Position numbers and translations under genes: made by a program
Assembly (NCBI RefSeq): GCF_932526225.1
Contig: NC_064034.1
Location: forward strand, 8,046,001 to 8,110,000
From: Nematostella vectensis
Taxonomy: Eukaryota; Cnidaria; Anthozoa; Actiniaria; Edwardsiidae
DNA: 64,000 nucleotides
Direction of reading: 5' to 3'
Part shown: positions 47,801 through 49,764 of the stretch, in pieces
Layout of the letters: each line of letters opens with the position of its first letter
Numbering within the stretch: position 1 is the stretch's first letter
Notes under the pieces: model-generated
Seen by the model: only the letters and a program-made list of their open reading frames with translations
Told to the model about the DNA's origin: nothing
Database searches by the model: none

Positions 47801-49165
47801 GCTATCGAGCTGTATTCCTTTTCCTGTTCATAACTTACTCTGAGACATGCTCCAAAGTCTTTCAGGCACTTCCAGCCGGATGCAAAGACGTCTGCAACGA
47901 GAAAGGTGTCTGTAAATCCTTCTTCCGGTCGGATTACGCAGTGGAGTGCTTTGATGAGAAGTATAACAAGTTTGTTTACTTCACCTATGTCTCCGTTATT
48001 ATCCCAGCTTTCTTTCCTCTCATCTCAGCGTTTCTTTTATGGGTGTACTGCAGCGGAGAAAGCACAGGCTCGTTGTCCAGTTTCAAGCAAGCGATGAGGA
48101 CTGTTAAGGCAACCTCGAACATTAACAGCATTGACCAAGAAATCGATAAATTAACTCATTCAAGGCAAGACCAAGAAAGTAAAAACGTTCAAGCTCACGC
48201 AATCCAACTCGAAGCTGAAAACGAAGCTGAAACAGTAAAAGATCCTGAAAGCATCGTGAATGAGGAAGTGAACTCGCCAATCCTTTCTGAAGAGGTACAA
48301 CCATATGCCATTGCTCTTGGGCTCCGCTTCATGTACGAAAACTACACCAAAGACTGCTGGTACTGGGAGATCATCGAGCTATTGCGGAAGATGACCTTGA
48401 CATCTCTACTGGCCTACTACGGTCAAGACAACCGCTTCTTCCTCGGCACCTCCGCCGTACTGTCCGGTCTATATGCCGTGTTCTTTGCCAATCAGAAACC
48501 CATTCCGTACATGTTTGAGTACTGGCTGCACCTCGGATCGCTCGTGGCGTTGATGACCACCCAGCTGATGGGTATGGTCTTGCGACTTCCTGGCGAGGAC
48601 GCGTCCGTGGACCAGGAAGCGGACCAGCTCGGAATCACTATTCTACTGCTGTTCGCTAATGTATTTGTCATTGTGATGATTGTAGGTAAGTTATTAGTCC
48701 TAAACACAGCTTTTCAGGACATTGGGATCATTATTCTGAGTATGAGGTGTAACTCCACATAAGATCCTTTACCAGTCCTCGCGCTTTCTAACGGTCCATC
48801 TATGAACGTAGTTAACCCGGCAATCAGAATGTCAGGACTTATGAGGTCTACAAATAACCCGCTGTAGTTCAGATGCTTTGGATCATATCTAGATCGTGTC
48901 AAGTAGCCTAAGTTGATGATGATGTACAACAAGAGATGTTTGGACGCTTGTGCTTATATACTAGTGACATAATCTTTTCTTCAATGTGCTTGCTTTGGCA
49001 GCTCGCTACATCTACAGTATCTGGCTTACCTTAAAGGCGGTCAGAGCCAACCCGCAGTGCTCTCTGGGATGCATTATGAACGTCCTTCAAATCGTGACGC
49101 AAGACAAGGAAGAACAATCCCGCGAGGCATCAAAGGAAACCAAAACTGAACTAGCGTTAAAGTAA
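16461..49165 (+). CDS. LRR multipass membrane protein with MAM-like, Sushi-like and SRCR domains (27 exons)
   Basis: Exons by splice sites and phase: 16461-16509, 34343-34444, 34825-35093, 35689-35767, 36083-36244, 36383-36697, 38107-38233, fifteen LRR exons between 38327 and 44866, 45386-45564, 46135-46275, 46658-46953, 47248-48685, 49002-49165. They sum to 4422 nt, an open frame of 1473 residues. Order: hydrophobic leader MSATFTFFFWAVTFFR; MAM-like region opening CDFERGYFCGW; Sushi-like CPALK...GVWSG; SRCR (GRWGKVCHS, VVCRSLGF); LRR N-cap GNCTC; LRRs; Cys-rich stalk (CKQCPAGSYVSP, CTLCPIGYEC); roughly ten hydrophobic segments. The membrane part recalls TRP-like or GCC2/GCC3 multipass proteins, by memory only. 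It is probably a surface receptor or channel. The first exon is weakest: its choice rests on a hydrophobic leader, a good donor and the right phase. A Polinton fills intron 1. Confidence 0.82.
17123..17437 (+). repeat. Left terminal inverted repeat of the Polinton
   Basis: Matches the right end perfectly for about 170 bp, then differs by an expansion: CCTGTCAATCACTTT occurs five times here (from 17273, 17309, 17329, 17352, 17388) and only twice on the right. CACGTGATAGCCA links some copies. The outer part carries GGCGCAGCTGGCGCA and GCGCATGCGC palindromes. Confidence 0.95.
17473..17733 (+). CDS. Small membrane protein of the Polinton, unknown function
   Basis: 86 residues starting MTLKTEVKIKND. 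The ATG at 17473 follows GATAAA, and the conserved motif GGTCTAAAGACGT (17443-17455) lies just upstream, so I prefer it to any start within the terminal repeat. A Cys-rich stretch EHCCCNADYY is followed by one hydrophobic segment FVAGAATIVLGVLAMLVSM and a basic tail, fitting a single-pass membrane protein. It is the outermost left gene. I do not recognise a family. Confidence 0.55.
   Translation: MTLKTEVKIKNDAATAGGCSVLEVNVSDTADAGPEHCCCNADYYEDSEYGSFDPVGFVAGAATIVLGVLAMLVSMPRYDEKRWVRY
17871..17890 (+). promoter_or_regulatory. Early-type Polinton promoter motif (TTTAAAGAC class)
   Basis: AAAAGTGGTTTAAAGACATG stands 14 bp before the TFIIB-like start. Close copies precede the other rightward genes: 17443-17455 (GGTCTAAAGACGT), 18923-18938 (TTGGTTTAAAGACGTG), 19814-19834 (GTGGCTTAAAGACATG) and 20621-20641 (GTGATTTAAGGACATG). 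The first ATG in this box is not always in frame with the gene, so it is probably part of the promoter or leader, and translation starts at the next ATG. Confidence 0.7.
17905..18831 (+). CDS. TFIIB-like transcription factor of the Polinton
   Basis: 308 residues. A zinc-ribbon-like set (C64, H66, C79, C82: LCNHDDL...SCLECG) is followed by two cyclin-like folds, about 130-200 (DPRKAIVFACIYYAYKM) and 215-305 (RPQSFAVALTYYWVRLKG, then SELTISRKAREV with a recognition-helix look). TFIIB-family proteins bridge promoter DNA and RNA polymerase II; virus-encoded versions are known in large DNA viruses. The start MEERTVERTVE is chosen because sister genes share the leader and the ME-x-x-T-V beginning. 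The N-terminal peptide GPVPEINVP (23-31) recurs in the polymerase N-terminus. It is the natural candidate to recognise the TTTAAAGA boxes of this element; that link is inference. Confidence 0.8.
   Translation: MEERTVERTVEDRSPPPYNIPGGPVPEINVPTLMPEFALFDRALTEYETSRASLGDEDSSNTLCNHDDLVTEDGVTSCLECGEQMQRVIAHEREWGFYGHSDGKRSSNPSRVQVRRSEDRNIDKDVENMGFSGVIVAKANEIYTQVTKGQIFRGDPRKAIVFACIYYAYKMSGECQTPKTLMETFGLSRKSCLKGLKIFSINAPKDYLLHGTSPTVVDHIRDVMDRFSASPAQKGEVVQLYYRSENRSSELNRARPQSFAVALTYYWVRLKGVDITLKKFSERTGVSELTISRKAREVATVLGTPGVV
18953..19774 (+). CDS. Ankyrin-repeat protein of the Polinton
   Basis: 273 residues made of about six degenerate ankyrin-type repeats of 30-33 residues. Examples are AAKNGHAEIVKMCCELGA, AAKGGHVEVLKVMDEY and AAYNGHVEVLELLREN. 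The LCKSWGATDFEKPM style of repeat, with WGA or LGA D-F linkers, resembles those of giant viruses and cnidarian Polintons. The C-terminal 70 residues are charged and have no repeat. Ankyrin repeats bind proteins; in viruses they often redirect host ubiquitin ligases or immune factors, and the RING gene next door makes that thought attractive but unproven. A TTTAAAGAC box lies 15-30 bp upstream. Confidence 0.85.
   Translation: MDMQSAGSLTNLTVEDQAATLARWGAADFDTVMERAAGEGCVETVRLCKSWGATDFEKPMAEAAKNGHAEIVKMCCELGACDFVYPASMAAKGGHVEVLKVMDEYCDDEEAMIEAMGTAAGEGQVGVVKLLIDLGVDANVGWTSAEAAYNGHVEVLELLRENFWEFDPDYAITPATESGNLEIVRLCLEWGATDLIGPMSYARFWGLHEIVAVLRAAWRWGLVHEELPEKLHKVRFRRKLEDELMPVAWHPDRFWDWCLDEQEKGMLEECFDG
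19849..20622 (+). CDS. RING finger protein, probable E3 ubiquitin ligase
   Basis: 257 residues. The RING is near the N-terminus with ligands C27, C30, C44, H46, H49, C52, C61 and C64 (ILCSICLEEV...CEHGNHLKC...CPVC). The remaining 190 residues are acidic and unassigned. The family joins an E2 enzyme to a target to transfer ubiquitin. The N-terminus MEEQTVKRMVEE is close to the first residues of the TFIIB-like protein, and the upstream leader is almost the same too, so the 5' ends of these genes were copied from one another. It stops 34 bp before the next start. Confidence 0.85.
   Translation: MEEQTVKRMVEEQPPPPSGSLEEPILCSICLEEVQKETSAELECEHGNHLKCVLRLRSATCPVCRRTLVSDKLCVCDLDIMSIGYKELSDEESFDYEDHRRECESFHAYCLSVGSRFREKALEFMMETGIQQAIDESRNEYGLPTVQDFPREVKFLVYLRLFGGENDTETRREIFPLIDEGGDVFASFLRGKTFVVDRDLVRELDYQMYLMMWAEEERLGTRCETFERSRWDSLPFVDWILTPHTTNRLEGGYRVLD
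20657..20986 (+). CDS. Cys/His zinc-repeat protein
   Basis: About 109 residues from the ATG at 20657; an in-frame ATG at 20639 belongs to the shared leader. After MENQTVKDLKVSP come at least four units of the pattern C-x-H-x(6)-C-x(2)-C-x-G, for example ICEHRRARYVCKDCKG and MCEHGKQRPFCKLCGG. Such units bind zinc and are known from large DNA viruses and related elements; their role is unknown. The N-terminal VKDLK matches the start of the element's DNA polymerase. It is the last rightward accessory gene, convergent with the virion block. Confidence 0.8.
   Translation: MENQTVKDLKVSPVKRTTDYKCLHGRVKYYCKDCHGSQICPHNRRKTRCRECNGGSICEHRRARYVCKDCKGKGMCEHGKQRPFCKLCGGSQICEHDRQKHHCRTCNGN
21001..21029. 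terminator. Hairpin between convergent gene blocks
   Basis: GTTTTGTAACG (21001-21011) and CGTTACAAAAC (21019-21029) form a perfect 11-bp stem with a 7-nt loop, 15 bp past the zinc-repeat stop and 157 bp before the opposing stop. A role in ending transcription from either side is likely by position only. Confidence 0.55.
21186..22712 (-). CDS. Large unknown Polinton protein with tail anchor
   Basis: 508 residues with no motif I can name. Residues 1-400 look like a globular domain rich in aromatic residues (GPINLGLGNVYNYDYHGLSS, FQYEWFFPEKSMGLTKAGLSRINQ). Then comes a proline- and lysine-rich linker (HKPEPEAKTNPKPD). The protein ends in a hydrophobic tail LATITAFTAGLAWYLF, as in tail-anchored proteins. 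It is the last gene of the leftward virion block and has the late-type box (GATGTTTTTAAATC on the plus strand, 22716-22735). It could be a virion or membrane assembly protein comparable to unassigned Polinton proteins. Confidence 0.7.
   Translation of the reverse strand: MSYKMKFTEFVKRYPYYSRFRFSADEHGDVQFVFNGDEYDPFDKNGNLVKTLYHFPGDSWKPENIQDFLVADDTQAYKETIQQLFGFPKQYRLDARAEYKILPWDENPTRNNYVSFNVFITPKVKTHFVFRDIFTDSLLVFRTAKEASRWLDAPNLSYWSQALNFAMFCATAGCGVTRDMIDDSQVGSFYRFHIIFTIRRLLNELQCPLPKDRLFSWNKNFYSEAAYQKLRTEFRTGDDFRFLGPINLGLGNVYNYDYHGLSSSNDKYKPYGTIDQLHDEWDAAKSDHEHMNHFEIEYLKDLRTGFQYEWFFPEKSMGLTKAGLSRINQSIEAFVYCILGAQVQTRSSIVGDSGSAQETKQVFTKLFESAVVENSISKSIQRYQFALQQARQKLDLAFALGCWLSPSYLVINNNTSIAGYNNKLQKATTDMKLGLNPINNEIKTIPKHNMGHSKIVLPHTESVTAHKPEPEAKTNPKPDVVKPTNTQHETNLATITAFTAGLAWYLFR
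22791..23396 (-). CDS. Glycine-rich hydrophobic membrane protein of the virion block
   Basis: 201 residues. A coiled N-terminal part (TLRSLEQEV-like, residues 25-50) leads to two glycine-rich hydrophobic stretches (SVVLGLLSVILGSSGLG and VVGVPLGALAGVFGLTSVG). Next is a basic helical part (KRLSQKVSKHDQ), then a helical segment with SKALKDNKISDEEFSLIL. I recall this last pattern in many cnidarian Polinton proteins. It may act in membrane contact or virion assembly. A dispersed palindrome lies inside the gene at 23341-23363 and encodes the VPRGVSPSG stretch. Confidence 0.65.
   Translation of the reverse strand: MEEYNSIYPNVPRGVSPSGDNFRLQKTHDVLRSLEQEVKHYENVRKKYKRGQSVFSKLSVVLGLLSVILGSSGLGTSLSGFGIVVGVPLGALAGVFGLTSVGCAAVSKRLSQKVSKHDQTAAMAKAKVNSIRDLVSKALKDNKISDEEFSLILNEVDKFEALKLQIRQKSVREDEKNVNITKLRETVREEILKDLASRPAR
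23424..24047 (-). CDS. Probable minor capsid (penton) protein
   Basis: 207 residues, almost all beta-rich, without membrane segments. The pattern IPAGQYTIETLKRQI, a central IFIHCDL strand and the closing LRLSIKGGDGN...GLYPIRLILEI resemble the single jelly-roll penton protein of Polintons and related viruses. Size fits the family. It starts 3 bp after the stop of the next gene upstream, so its promoter box (TTTTAAATCG, 24065-24080 plus strand) lies inside that gene's end. Five of these proteins would plug each capsid vertex. Confidence 0.7.
   Translation of the reverse strand: MVLLYIEGNVGDFTIYLEHPIEKPRFIALRGCAFHNSCNSLSSEGTVSDGENTILRIPAGQYTIETLKRQIDGGMRLGEKSVSIRDSSLEVHRNVVLNEPLACLLGLKTRELEANTRHEIKMIGHEAIFIHCDLVNASDSLQQGAPSQILASVELDEGKIYLNPSDPVRVSTTSVGYVSSLRLSIKGGDGNTIERGLYPIRLILEIT
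24051..25073 (-). CDS. Coiled-coil virion-type protein with C-terminal membrane domain
   Basis: 340 residues. An acidic N-terminus (DFDPTTEEGREDLNTTVDEE) is followed by a domain around 60-150, a long charged coiled coil (about 155-240, EEERNTEQMRKNNEERSE) and a C-terminal third rich in glycine and small hydrophobics (GFTVAAVVTAVGVVIGVIV, AWLLIVAVVLYFV), ending in a basic RFKRRRKS tail. The LKAGLTSVAKGVGNGLKTIG segment is amphipathic. Architecture suggests a membrane-active virion component; I know similar C-termini from cnidarian Polintons. Late-type box AAATCTTTAAGTCG at 25096-25113. Confidence 0.65.
   Translation of the reverse strand: MDIDFDPTTEEGREDLNTTVDEEYDSLLPNDDEGVEPWIKRISTRFGRATSHVIGRLRDLWKTRNPGKAVPEYMELQNMGGSSSTDALRVDLLLSKYPDLDENLVQISTDERGKQFISFYSARKGGWTRPERLYNEDRTVRKSVDTKIRSGKYKQIQIQLDELDATANTLREEEERNTEQMRKNNEERSETTNQERLRAIDRKNEELSERNSVIDETLEENQLERENLEERMSLKDRVKAIFKKYGFTVAAVVTAVGVVIGVIVSNLKAGLTSVAKGVGNGLKTIGKKLGEILPGMVGAIASFIFRTAGEVVGFLAKNAWLLIVAVVLYFVERFKRRRKS
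25118..25534 (-). CDS. Small membrane protein of the virion block
   Basis: 138 residues. It has an N-terminal hydrophobic segment (AFMIGGAILNATAFVGGSYL), a charged helical middle (EKYQQAMGDWQKKRQEYQD) and a second hydrophobic segment near the end (AYVGGGMLALGYVAS). Probably a two-pass or looped virion or assembly protein. Box AGATCTTTAAGTCG at 25551-25567. Confidence 0.6.
   Translation of the reverse strand: MASIAFMIGGAILNATAFVGGSYLARYLSSDATHVDKEKIRHDKALEKYQQAMGDWQKKRQEYQDWLEEEYNNKLRADQNDKETDQAFKLYAQTHPDFDLKEPELSDYYRPSSNQKMGEMAYVGGGMLALGYVASRWI
25567..25791 (-). CDS. Small membrane protein of the virion block
   Basis: 74 residues with two hydrophobic stretches (SAVIIGLAAGMGYVA and AKWVAVLSGSMYL) and the closing LKDYLETQKILPKPL, a pattern I recall from other cnidarian Polintons. 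Box AATCTTTAAATC at 25815-25830. Function unknown. Confidence 0.6.
   Translation of the reverse strand: MSTENKLVKTITDSAVIIGLAAGMGYVAKKAMKESFISDPSSSVTNYAKWVAVLSGSMYLKDYLETQKILPKPL
25827..26261 (-). CDS. Single-pass membrane protein of the virion block
   Basis: 144 residues. A basic and acidic N-terminal part with PPPRKKSAAKEKDPIKV and VAEYNRRCREALAREMK is followed by one hydrophobic helix FTTVLALVGIGLTALDMYM and a short tail. Two copies of the element-wide palindrome lie inside the gene (25856-25875 and 26021-26050), giving the ARGAIL and GARGASL stretches. Late-type box GAATCTTTAAATC at 26284-26296. Confidence 0.6.
   Translation of the reverse strand: MSDENQEVEQITKDPPPRKKSAAKEKDPIKVASGKRVAEYNRRCREALAREMKREAEASSEDTTQAEAPHQGGARGASLSDAWIPELSFTTVLALVGIGLTALDMYMRFYKKTPKINANETVTFERPAARGAILPNATPKIGML
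26021..26050. repeat. Dispersed GC-rich palindrome (representative copy)
   Basis: The core GAGAGGCTAGCCCCTC followed by GAGCTCCCCC recurs in the element. Copies: 17417-17441, 17818-17848, 23341-23363, 25856-25875, this one, 26861-26889, 26967-26992 and 33828-33857. Four are in coding sequence, the rest in promoters or near the ends. Confidence 0.8.
26297..26435. repeat. Minisatellite, 22-bp unit
   Basis: TGCTCAAGAGTTTGCTCAGT recurs about six times with variants between the stops and starts of two leftward genes. The right end overlaps the last codons of the 26402-26929 gene. Confidence 0.8.
26402..26929 (-). CDS. Unknown helical protein of the virion block
   Basis: 175 residues from the ATG at 26929 (MASIEDYMEEEP). 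A longer frame to 26995 would start on a non-ATG codon and run through the promoter box at 26951-26968, so I reject it. The protein is acidic at the start and mostly helical afterwards, with no membrane span (LGVGMSLGDIKKLSARDVEKYF, GLVESALQVLSQVISYV). Similar small helical proteins precede the ATPase in other Polintons. A palindrome copy inside (26861-26889) encodes SSRGAPPE. Confidence 0.6.
   Translation of the reverse strand: MASIEDYMEEEPESKGSSRGAPPEDDVEVKRESLAILASLGTTKEFLGVGMSLGDIKKLSARDVEKYFVRYQTVLGKQVTDGLVESALQVLSQVISYVVPVDDTEALSKDLQNDELVKRELSNFAGLLVLKGGRMVALASALFRVAKHVKLTPSQETSNKLQEVSSTTEQTLEHT
26992..27618 (-). CDS. DNA packaging ATPase (FtsK/HerA, A32-like)
   Basis: 208 residues from the ATG at 27618. 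Walker A is ITGPTNCGKT near residues 14-23, Walker B is LLVLDDCA near 94-101, and a VLTQQ sensor motif follows at about 129-133. A32-like ATPases pump genome DNA into preformed capsids in viruses with double jelly-roll capsid proteins, and length fits. The gene lies between the capsid gene and the helical gene, as usual in Polintons. A weaker box, AAGTCTTTTTTAA, lies at 27638-27650. Confidence 0.92.
   Translation of the reverse strand: MEELREKVPFHCIITGPTNCGKTKYLTEQLRGPFRHVFEYIVLICPTYAKNKSYRGFAHGDKRFLVLSPDSSNTDEINELLTDCAVLFSGTNTLLVLDDCAVSKDLKQRSNKFIDLAFSGRHDGLSVWVLTQQLTSIAKPFRDNVACVVTFHNPSQIGTKTLFEDYGGDLDAETRKKFVELLKTEKYSRLCFCLRHPFQRYLEIPATR
27647..28885 (-). CDS. Major capsid protein (double jelly-roll, Polinton type)
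   Basis: 412 residues, beta-rich, no membrane segment. Features of Polinton capsid proteins are visible: VIVPGSVSLLFDLNVTG in the first jelly roll, then NNVGRNLVSRLKILFGGE and DTQRYDLFQTYHDLYL. Further on come IPLDHPILG, LPHPLIFEITLAPVSDVV and SINVDGMPNRLYSKGM in the second. Trimers of this fold build icosahedral shells. It is divergent from the integrase gene, sharing a 33-bp promoter gap. The frame is intact. Confidence 0.9.
   Translation of the reverse strand: MAQAISEKINPNRIPREPFGLKAESSLNRITFNPSSASPGETLYINIPKLAENVVIVPGSVSLLFDLNVTGHANNTLVNNVGRNLVSRLKILFGGETLQDTQRYDLFQTYHDLYLQAEDREDRIKQGISSENMRKLRTNAGDKATSDAKEVALAAVHNTKYCIPLDHPILGEHGVFYPKALPHPLIFEITLAPVSDVVVYADTVKTPTYTITNLELEYACISSEYLACEALSAYQVGRGFFYENVILHKTFTISKPNDGVINEHINLPRRSMTGILCLFTESYTGGARDSEKFVNPSITSININVDGMPNRLYSKGMTPPDLWESVKKRFGREGVKQKDFYANNKFALWVDLRAHPDNSIHGGGLVLNNTRDGVKLEMKRKVGGTGNITCYMFVVADALMEVMNSDLRAIMY
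28911..28920. promoter_or_regulatory. Late-type Polinton promoter motif (bidirectional copy)
   Basis: ATCTTTAAAT sits between the divergent capsid and integrase genes. Read on the minus strand it is TTTAAAGAT, 25 bp before the capsid ATG; read forward its TTTAAAT runs into the integrase ATG. The same box with YTTAAAGATT or TTTTAAAAACATC spelling (minus strand) precedes the virion genes: 22716-22735, 23419-23435, 24065-24080, 25096-25113, 25551-25567, 25815-25830, 26284-26296, 26951-26968. Confidence 0.7.
28919..29911 (+). CDS. Retroviral-type DDE integrase of the Polinton
   Basis: 330 residues. The core catalytic acids are D75 (HQADLLFMP), D137 (VIVDPGTEFRG) and E172 (AFVERANRTL), with spacing D-35-E. 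The N-terminal region lacks an obvious HHCC finger in the seen sequence. A chromodomain-like or SH3-like C-terminal part follows (about 225-320, RVRYLLAPGEEEG, VGQPVLYYL). It cuts target DNA and joins the terminal repeats, giving a short duplication as seen at the element's flanks. Its 3' end overlaps the polymerase 3' end by 52 bp on opposite strands. Confidence 0.93.
   Translation: MSNESRLSKIYYSTDGYWKGYSAIYKLASVAKVSEAEAKRWLEKQALWQIYLPAPKYVPRPRWTVNKPNQIHQADLLFMPHDNVGRKTYRYALVVIDIASRYKDAEALTTKDSSGIAKGFEKIYSRKLKWPHTVIVDPGTEFRGEVTKIMKKKGVTIQRSEAGNHRAQAFVERANRTLAERLFSHQYAQEMISDDRSRVWVKRLPDVLKTLNSQPIRITGKEPVKSIGLKEVDIDPPTYKRPVGLDEVRLPPGVRVRYLLAPGEEEGGERRRATDPIWSLKVFDLSRSVVLVGQPVLYYLSEGAPRRSFVREELQVVPEDTEPPPNSVLK
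29860..33768 (-). CDS. Protein-primed DNA polymerase B of the Polinton
   Basis: About 1302 residues from the ATG at 33768 (an in-frame ATG at 33786 lies in the shared leader; numbers below count from it). Order: Rho-N or SAP-like start VKDLKALAKERG; proline-rich region with GPIPEINVP (78-86); helical region; exonuclease motif ExoI VVYADFESF (495-503); endonuclease VII-like zinc/His module CHIC...DHCHLTGKYRGAAHNACN (598-628); ExoII HNLSGYDS (643-650); ExoIII YLESDVLLLAD; PolA YLDANNLYGWAM (902); PolB KLMNNSVFGKTMEN (1038); PolC LLFTDTDSLMYEI (1134). All catalytic acids are present. The protein replicates linear DNA from a terminal protein primer. No separate terminal protein was recognised; the N-terminal region may serve that role. 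Confidence 0.95.
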   Translation of the reverse strand: MENLRVKDLKALAKERGIPRYYWMRRDELVGALTSTSPPPPPRRVPLPKLVKGLPRPPRITPSNTSESILDGPIPEINVPILKPSQPPRSPRVQPLKHFANRAANLIKSELDKFADWILSYVPEPIKKTVKEAADKRVERLKERIKRLHEEVEDRFTPKEQQTALKGYLKTHGIAGQRGYDPKTFIARIKPKVLELISQQKKPIKVKFIFTCGFIKEDPATAQIEEELGYFHTEKPEIVTESTDLSDLFDTMTNYLLGLVELFQKQGSGWQFDQVEYFDINIDPFEPLSGSSYIPLPPKLASKKAIINVKNENDHECFKWAVTSAVYPREKDPQRFSKQMIENSEKFDWSGIEFPVSLKQIDKFEKQNQYTVNVFGYETKIYPLRISEKDPDNAINLLLISDDETNHYCWIKNMMRLLSTQIDEFHHTRFLCCRCLNSFRCKQSLEKHSECCGNHEAVGIEMPKIDKDGNLPHIKFKNYNRKMRVPFVVYADFESFTENIDTCSPDGSKSFTKQYQKHKPSGFCYLIKCFDGDISPPELVRYTAESPDEDIPQLFVESLESDIKKIYDKFRFPKKVKMTPKDKIAYNDATHCHICEGELGEDKVLDHCHLTGKYRGAAHNACNLDHKIPKFFPVIFHNLSGYDSHLFIKNLGTSEGKINCIPNNEEKYISFTKQIVVDSFTNKEGNKIDVKRDIRFIDSFRFMSASLDSLVGNISRECFKNLAEYYEGEELQLLLRKGVFPYDWFDGFSKLDATQLPQREAFHSKLNDTDISEEDHLHARRVWEVFRMGTMRDYHNLYLESDVLLLADVFENFRDVCLKNYGLDPAWYYTAPGLAWDAALKTTKVRLELLTDYDMLLMIEKGIRGGVSMISNRHGEANNPYMKEYDPDLPTKYITYLDANNLYGWAMSNPLPTHGFRWMGDQELSGWRDRPCILEVDLEYPHHLHDLHNDYPLAPESIGLGNVDKLVPNLNDKTKYVIHHETLRLYVSFGLKVTKIHRGVTFEESAWLGPYIDLNTDLRAKATNDFEKDFFKLMNNSVFGKTMENIRNRVDIRLVTDEKQAKKLISKPNYQHRTIFCENLAAIHMKKTKLIFNKPVYLGMSILDLSKTLMYDFHYNFVKSKYGEDAKLLFTDTDSLMYEIETKDFYEDISGDVRSMFDTSNFPKGHPSGIEVGVNKKVIGMFKDEAGGQQITEFVGLRAKLYSYKMDEGKEEKKCKGVKRAVVKKSIGFDDYKDCLFGKKPQMRLMNVIRSHKHDVYTETVNKVALSHEDDKRIICDDGIHTFAHGHFRTLLGGGSVSSGTT
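33784..33804 (-). promoter_or_regulatory. Early-type promoter box of the polymerase gene
   Basis: On the minus strand AAAAGTGGTTTAAAGACATG ends at 33784 and is identical to the box before the TFIIB-like gene, including the upstream AAAGCCTTTG and CTTCACATCTA sequence. Polymerase and TFIIB-like factor would therefore be expressed together. Confidence 0.72.
33838..34060 (-). repeat. Right terminal inverted repeat of the Polinton
   Basis: This is the inverted copy of the left end, with two instead of five CCTGTCAATCACTTT units. Inward it continues into GAGCTCGAGGGGGCTAGCC and the polymerase leader. That inner homology is found on the left at 17818-17890 rather than directly beside the left repeat, as if the first small gene had been inserted between them. 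Confidence 0.95.
35410..35700 (+). repeat. Tandem repeat carrying four copies of a splice acceptor
   Basis: A unit of about 70 bp recurs, each with ACAGGTCACTATCGAG: acceptor positions near 35480, 35546, 35624 and 35688. The last one starts exon 4 of the LRR gene; the others run into stops if used. Confidence 0.8.
35793..35945. repeat. (CAT)n microsatellite
   Basis: Impure CAT/ATC repeat in the intron after exon 4. Histidine- or methionine-rich frames over it are artefacts. A shorter tract lies at 38668-38708. Confidence 0.95.
37080..37760. repeat. A-rich minisatellite, about 142-bp unit
   Basis: GCAAACGACTGATTC occurs near 37203, 37347 and 37487, and CTTTTAAAATTGCAAACGG recurs with the same spacing. 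Within the unit AAATCGCAAAC recurs as a smaller motif. Lies in the intron between the SRCR and LRR exons. Confidence 0.8.
39921..40241. mobile_element. MITE-like element with (T)ATAAGAAC ends
   Basis: The left end ACGCTCTTTTTATATAAGAAC is the inverse of the right end GTTCTTATAAAAAAAGAGTGT (40221-40241). No coding capacity; no clear target duplication. A related piece is at 45961-46134. Confidence 0.6.
40155..40445. repeat. 145-bp direct tandem duplication
   Basis: The block AAATTTAAGAACAGCCTTG to GTATTCCAATGATAAC occurs twice in a row with few differences and includes the right end of the MITE. Confidence 0.85.
40449..40468. repeat. Perfect 20-bp palindrome
   Basis: GATCGCACTCGAGTGCGATC is its own reverse complement; intronic, directly after the tandem duplication. 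Confidence 0.9.
41560..41995. repeat. Two adjacent intronic minisatellites
   Basis: At 41560-41690 a phrase with CAACAATGCACT and CACAGTATT recurs about three times. At 41860-41995 a 23-bp unit with CAATACCCAGGCAACCATC recurs about six times. Confidence 0.8.
43688..43711. repeat. (GT)n microsatellite
   Basis: Twelve GT pairs in an intron of the LRR gene. Confidence 0.95.
45961..46134. mobile_element. MITE fragment reaching a splice acceptor
   Basis: ACACTCTTTTCTTATAAGAAC and the following 140 bp match the left part of the 39921 element. The similarity runs on through AATGCAAAATCAAA to about the last bases before the acceptor of exon 46135-46275, so the acceptor lies in or right beside transposon-derived sequence. 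Confidence 0.55.
47248..48685 (+). other. Main membrane exon of the LRR receptor gene
   Basis: One 1438-nt exon encodes the last Cys-rich residues (CGACSRGFYRMFSGCKKCP), most membrane segments (first IIQFVAVFLVLVLIALVIIF, last ILLLFANVFVIVMIV) and a long hydrophilic, acidic loop at about residues 265-335 of the exon (HSRQDQESKNVQAHAI), likely cytoplasmic. The final segment is completed by the last exon (ARYIYSIWLTL). Confidence 0.85.
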
Positions 49166-49764
49166 AACATCCGCGACAAATAAATAGAAAATAGTTTACT
49201 GGAATCAGGGGCGTATCCAGGGGGGTGGCCTAGGGGGTCCGGGCCCCCCTTTTAGCAGCCAAAAATACAGTTAATGTATGAGACATTATCTAAAATACAG
49301 GAGAAAATGCCTTGAAAAGGCTTTTTGGGCCCCTTCCTGTTAAAAATCCTGGCTACGACACTGATTAGTATTCTAAGGAATTAGAGAGACTGGCGCAAAT
49401 AATAATTGTATCGAAACACTTTGAGGATAGCTCTTTTAAATAGACGCGGGTGTCATCATGCTGCTGGTCTTTTTTTTATCAAGCCTGTTAAAGGCAAAGT
49501 CCAGAATTATCAGTGTTGTTTGCCGTGTCGAATTTCACAATAACCTGACGTCGCCGTCGTGGATTTTTCTGTTGCGTAAGGTCTATAATGTGAATAGTTC
49601 ACCCACGTCTGAAGCTCGGCACCAATATATACCAATATTCCTGTTATCACTATCTGTTGAGCTATAGATAGCGAGTAGCGAAAAAACCGGCGTTTTTCAC
49701 AAAAACAACATGAATTATTATTAAAATCGTCGTATGGTAGTATGTGAGTGGATTTATACTAAAA
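49166..49764. other. 3' flank of the LRR gene
   Basis: Contains the 3' UTR (an AATAAA-like signal was not clear), one MITE at 49206-49363 and otherwise no supported gene. Confidence 0.4.
49206..49363. mobile_element. Small MITE with CAGGGGCGTA ends
   Basis: CAGGGGCGTATCCAGG at the left is inverse to CCTGGCTACGACACTG at the right with a few changes; the inside holds paired GGGGGG and CCCCCC tracts. About 158 bp, no coding capacity. Similar CGTAGC...GGGG starts are seen near 46370 and 55090. Confidence 0.65.
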
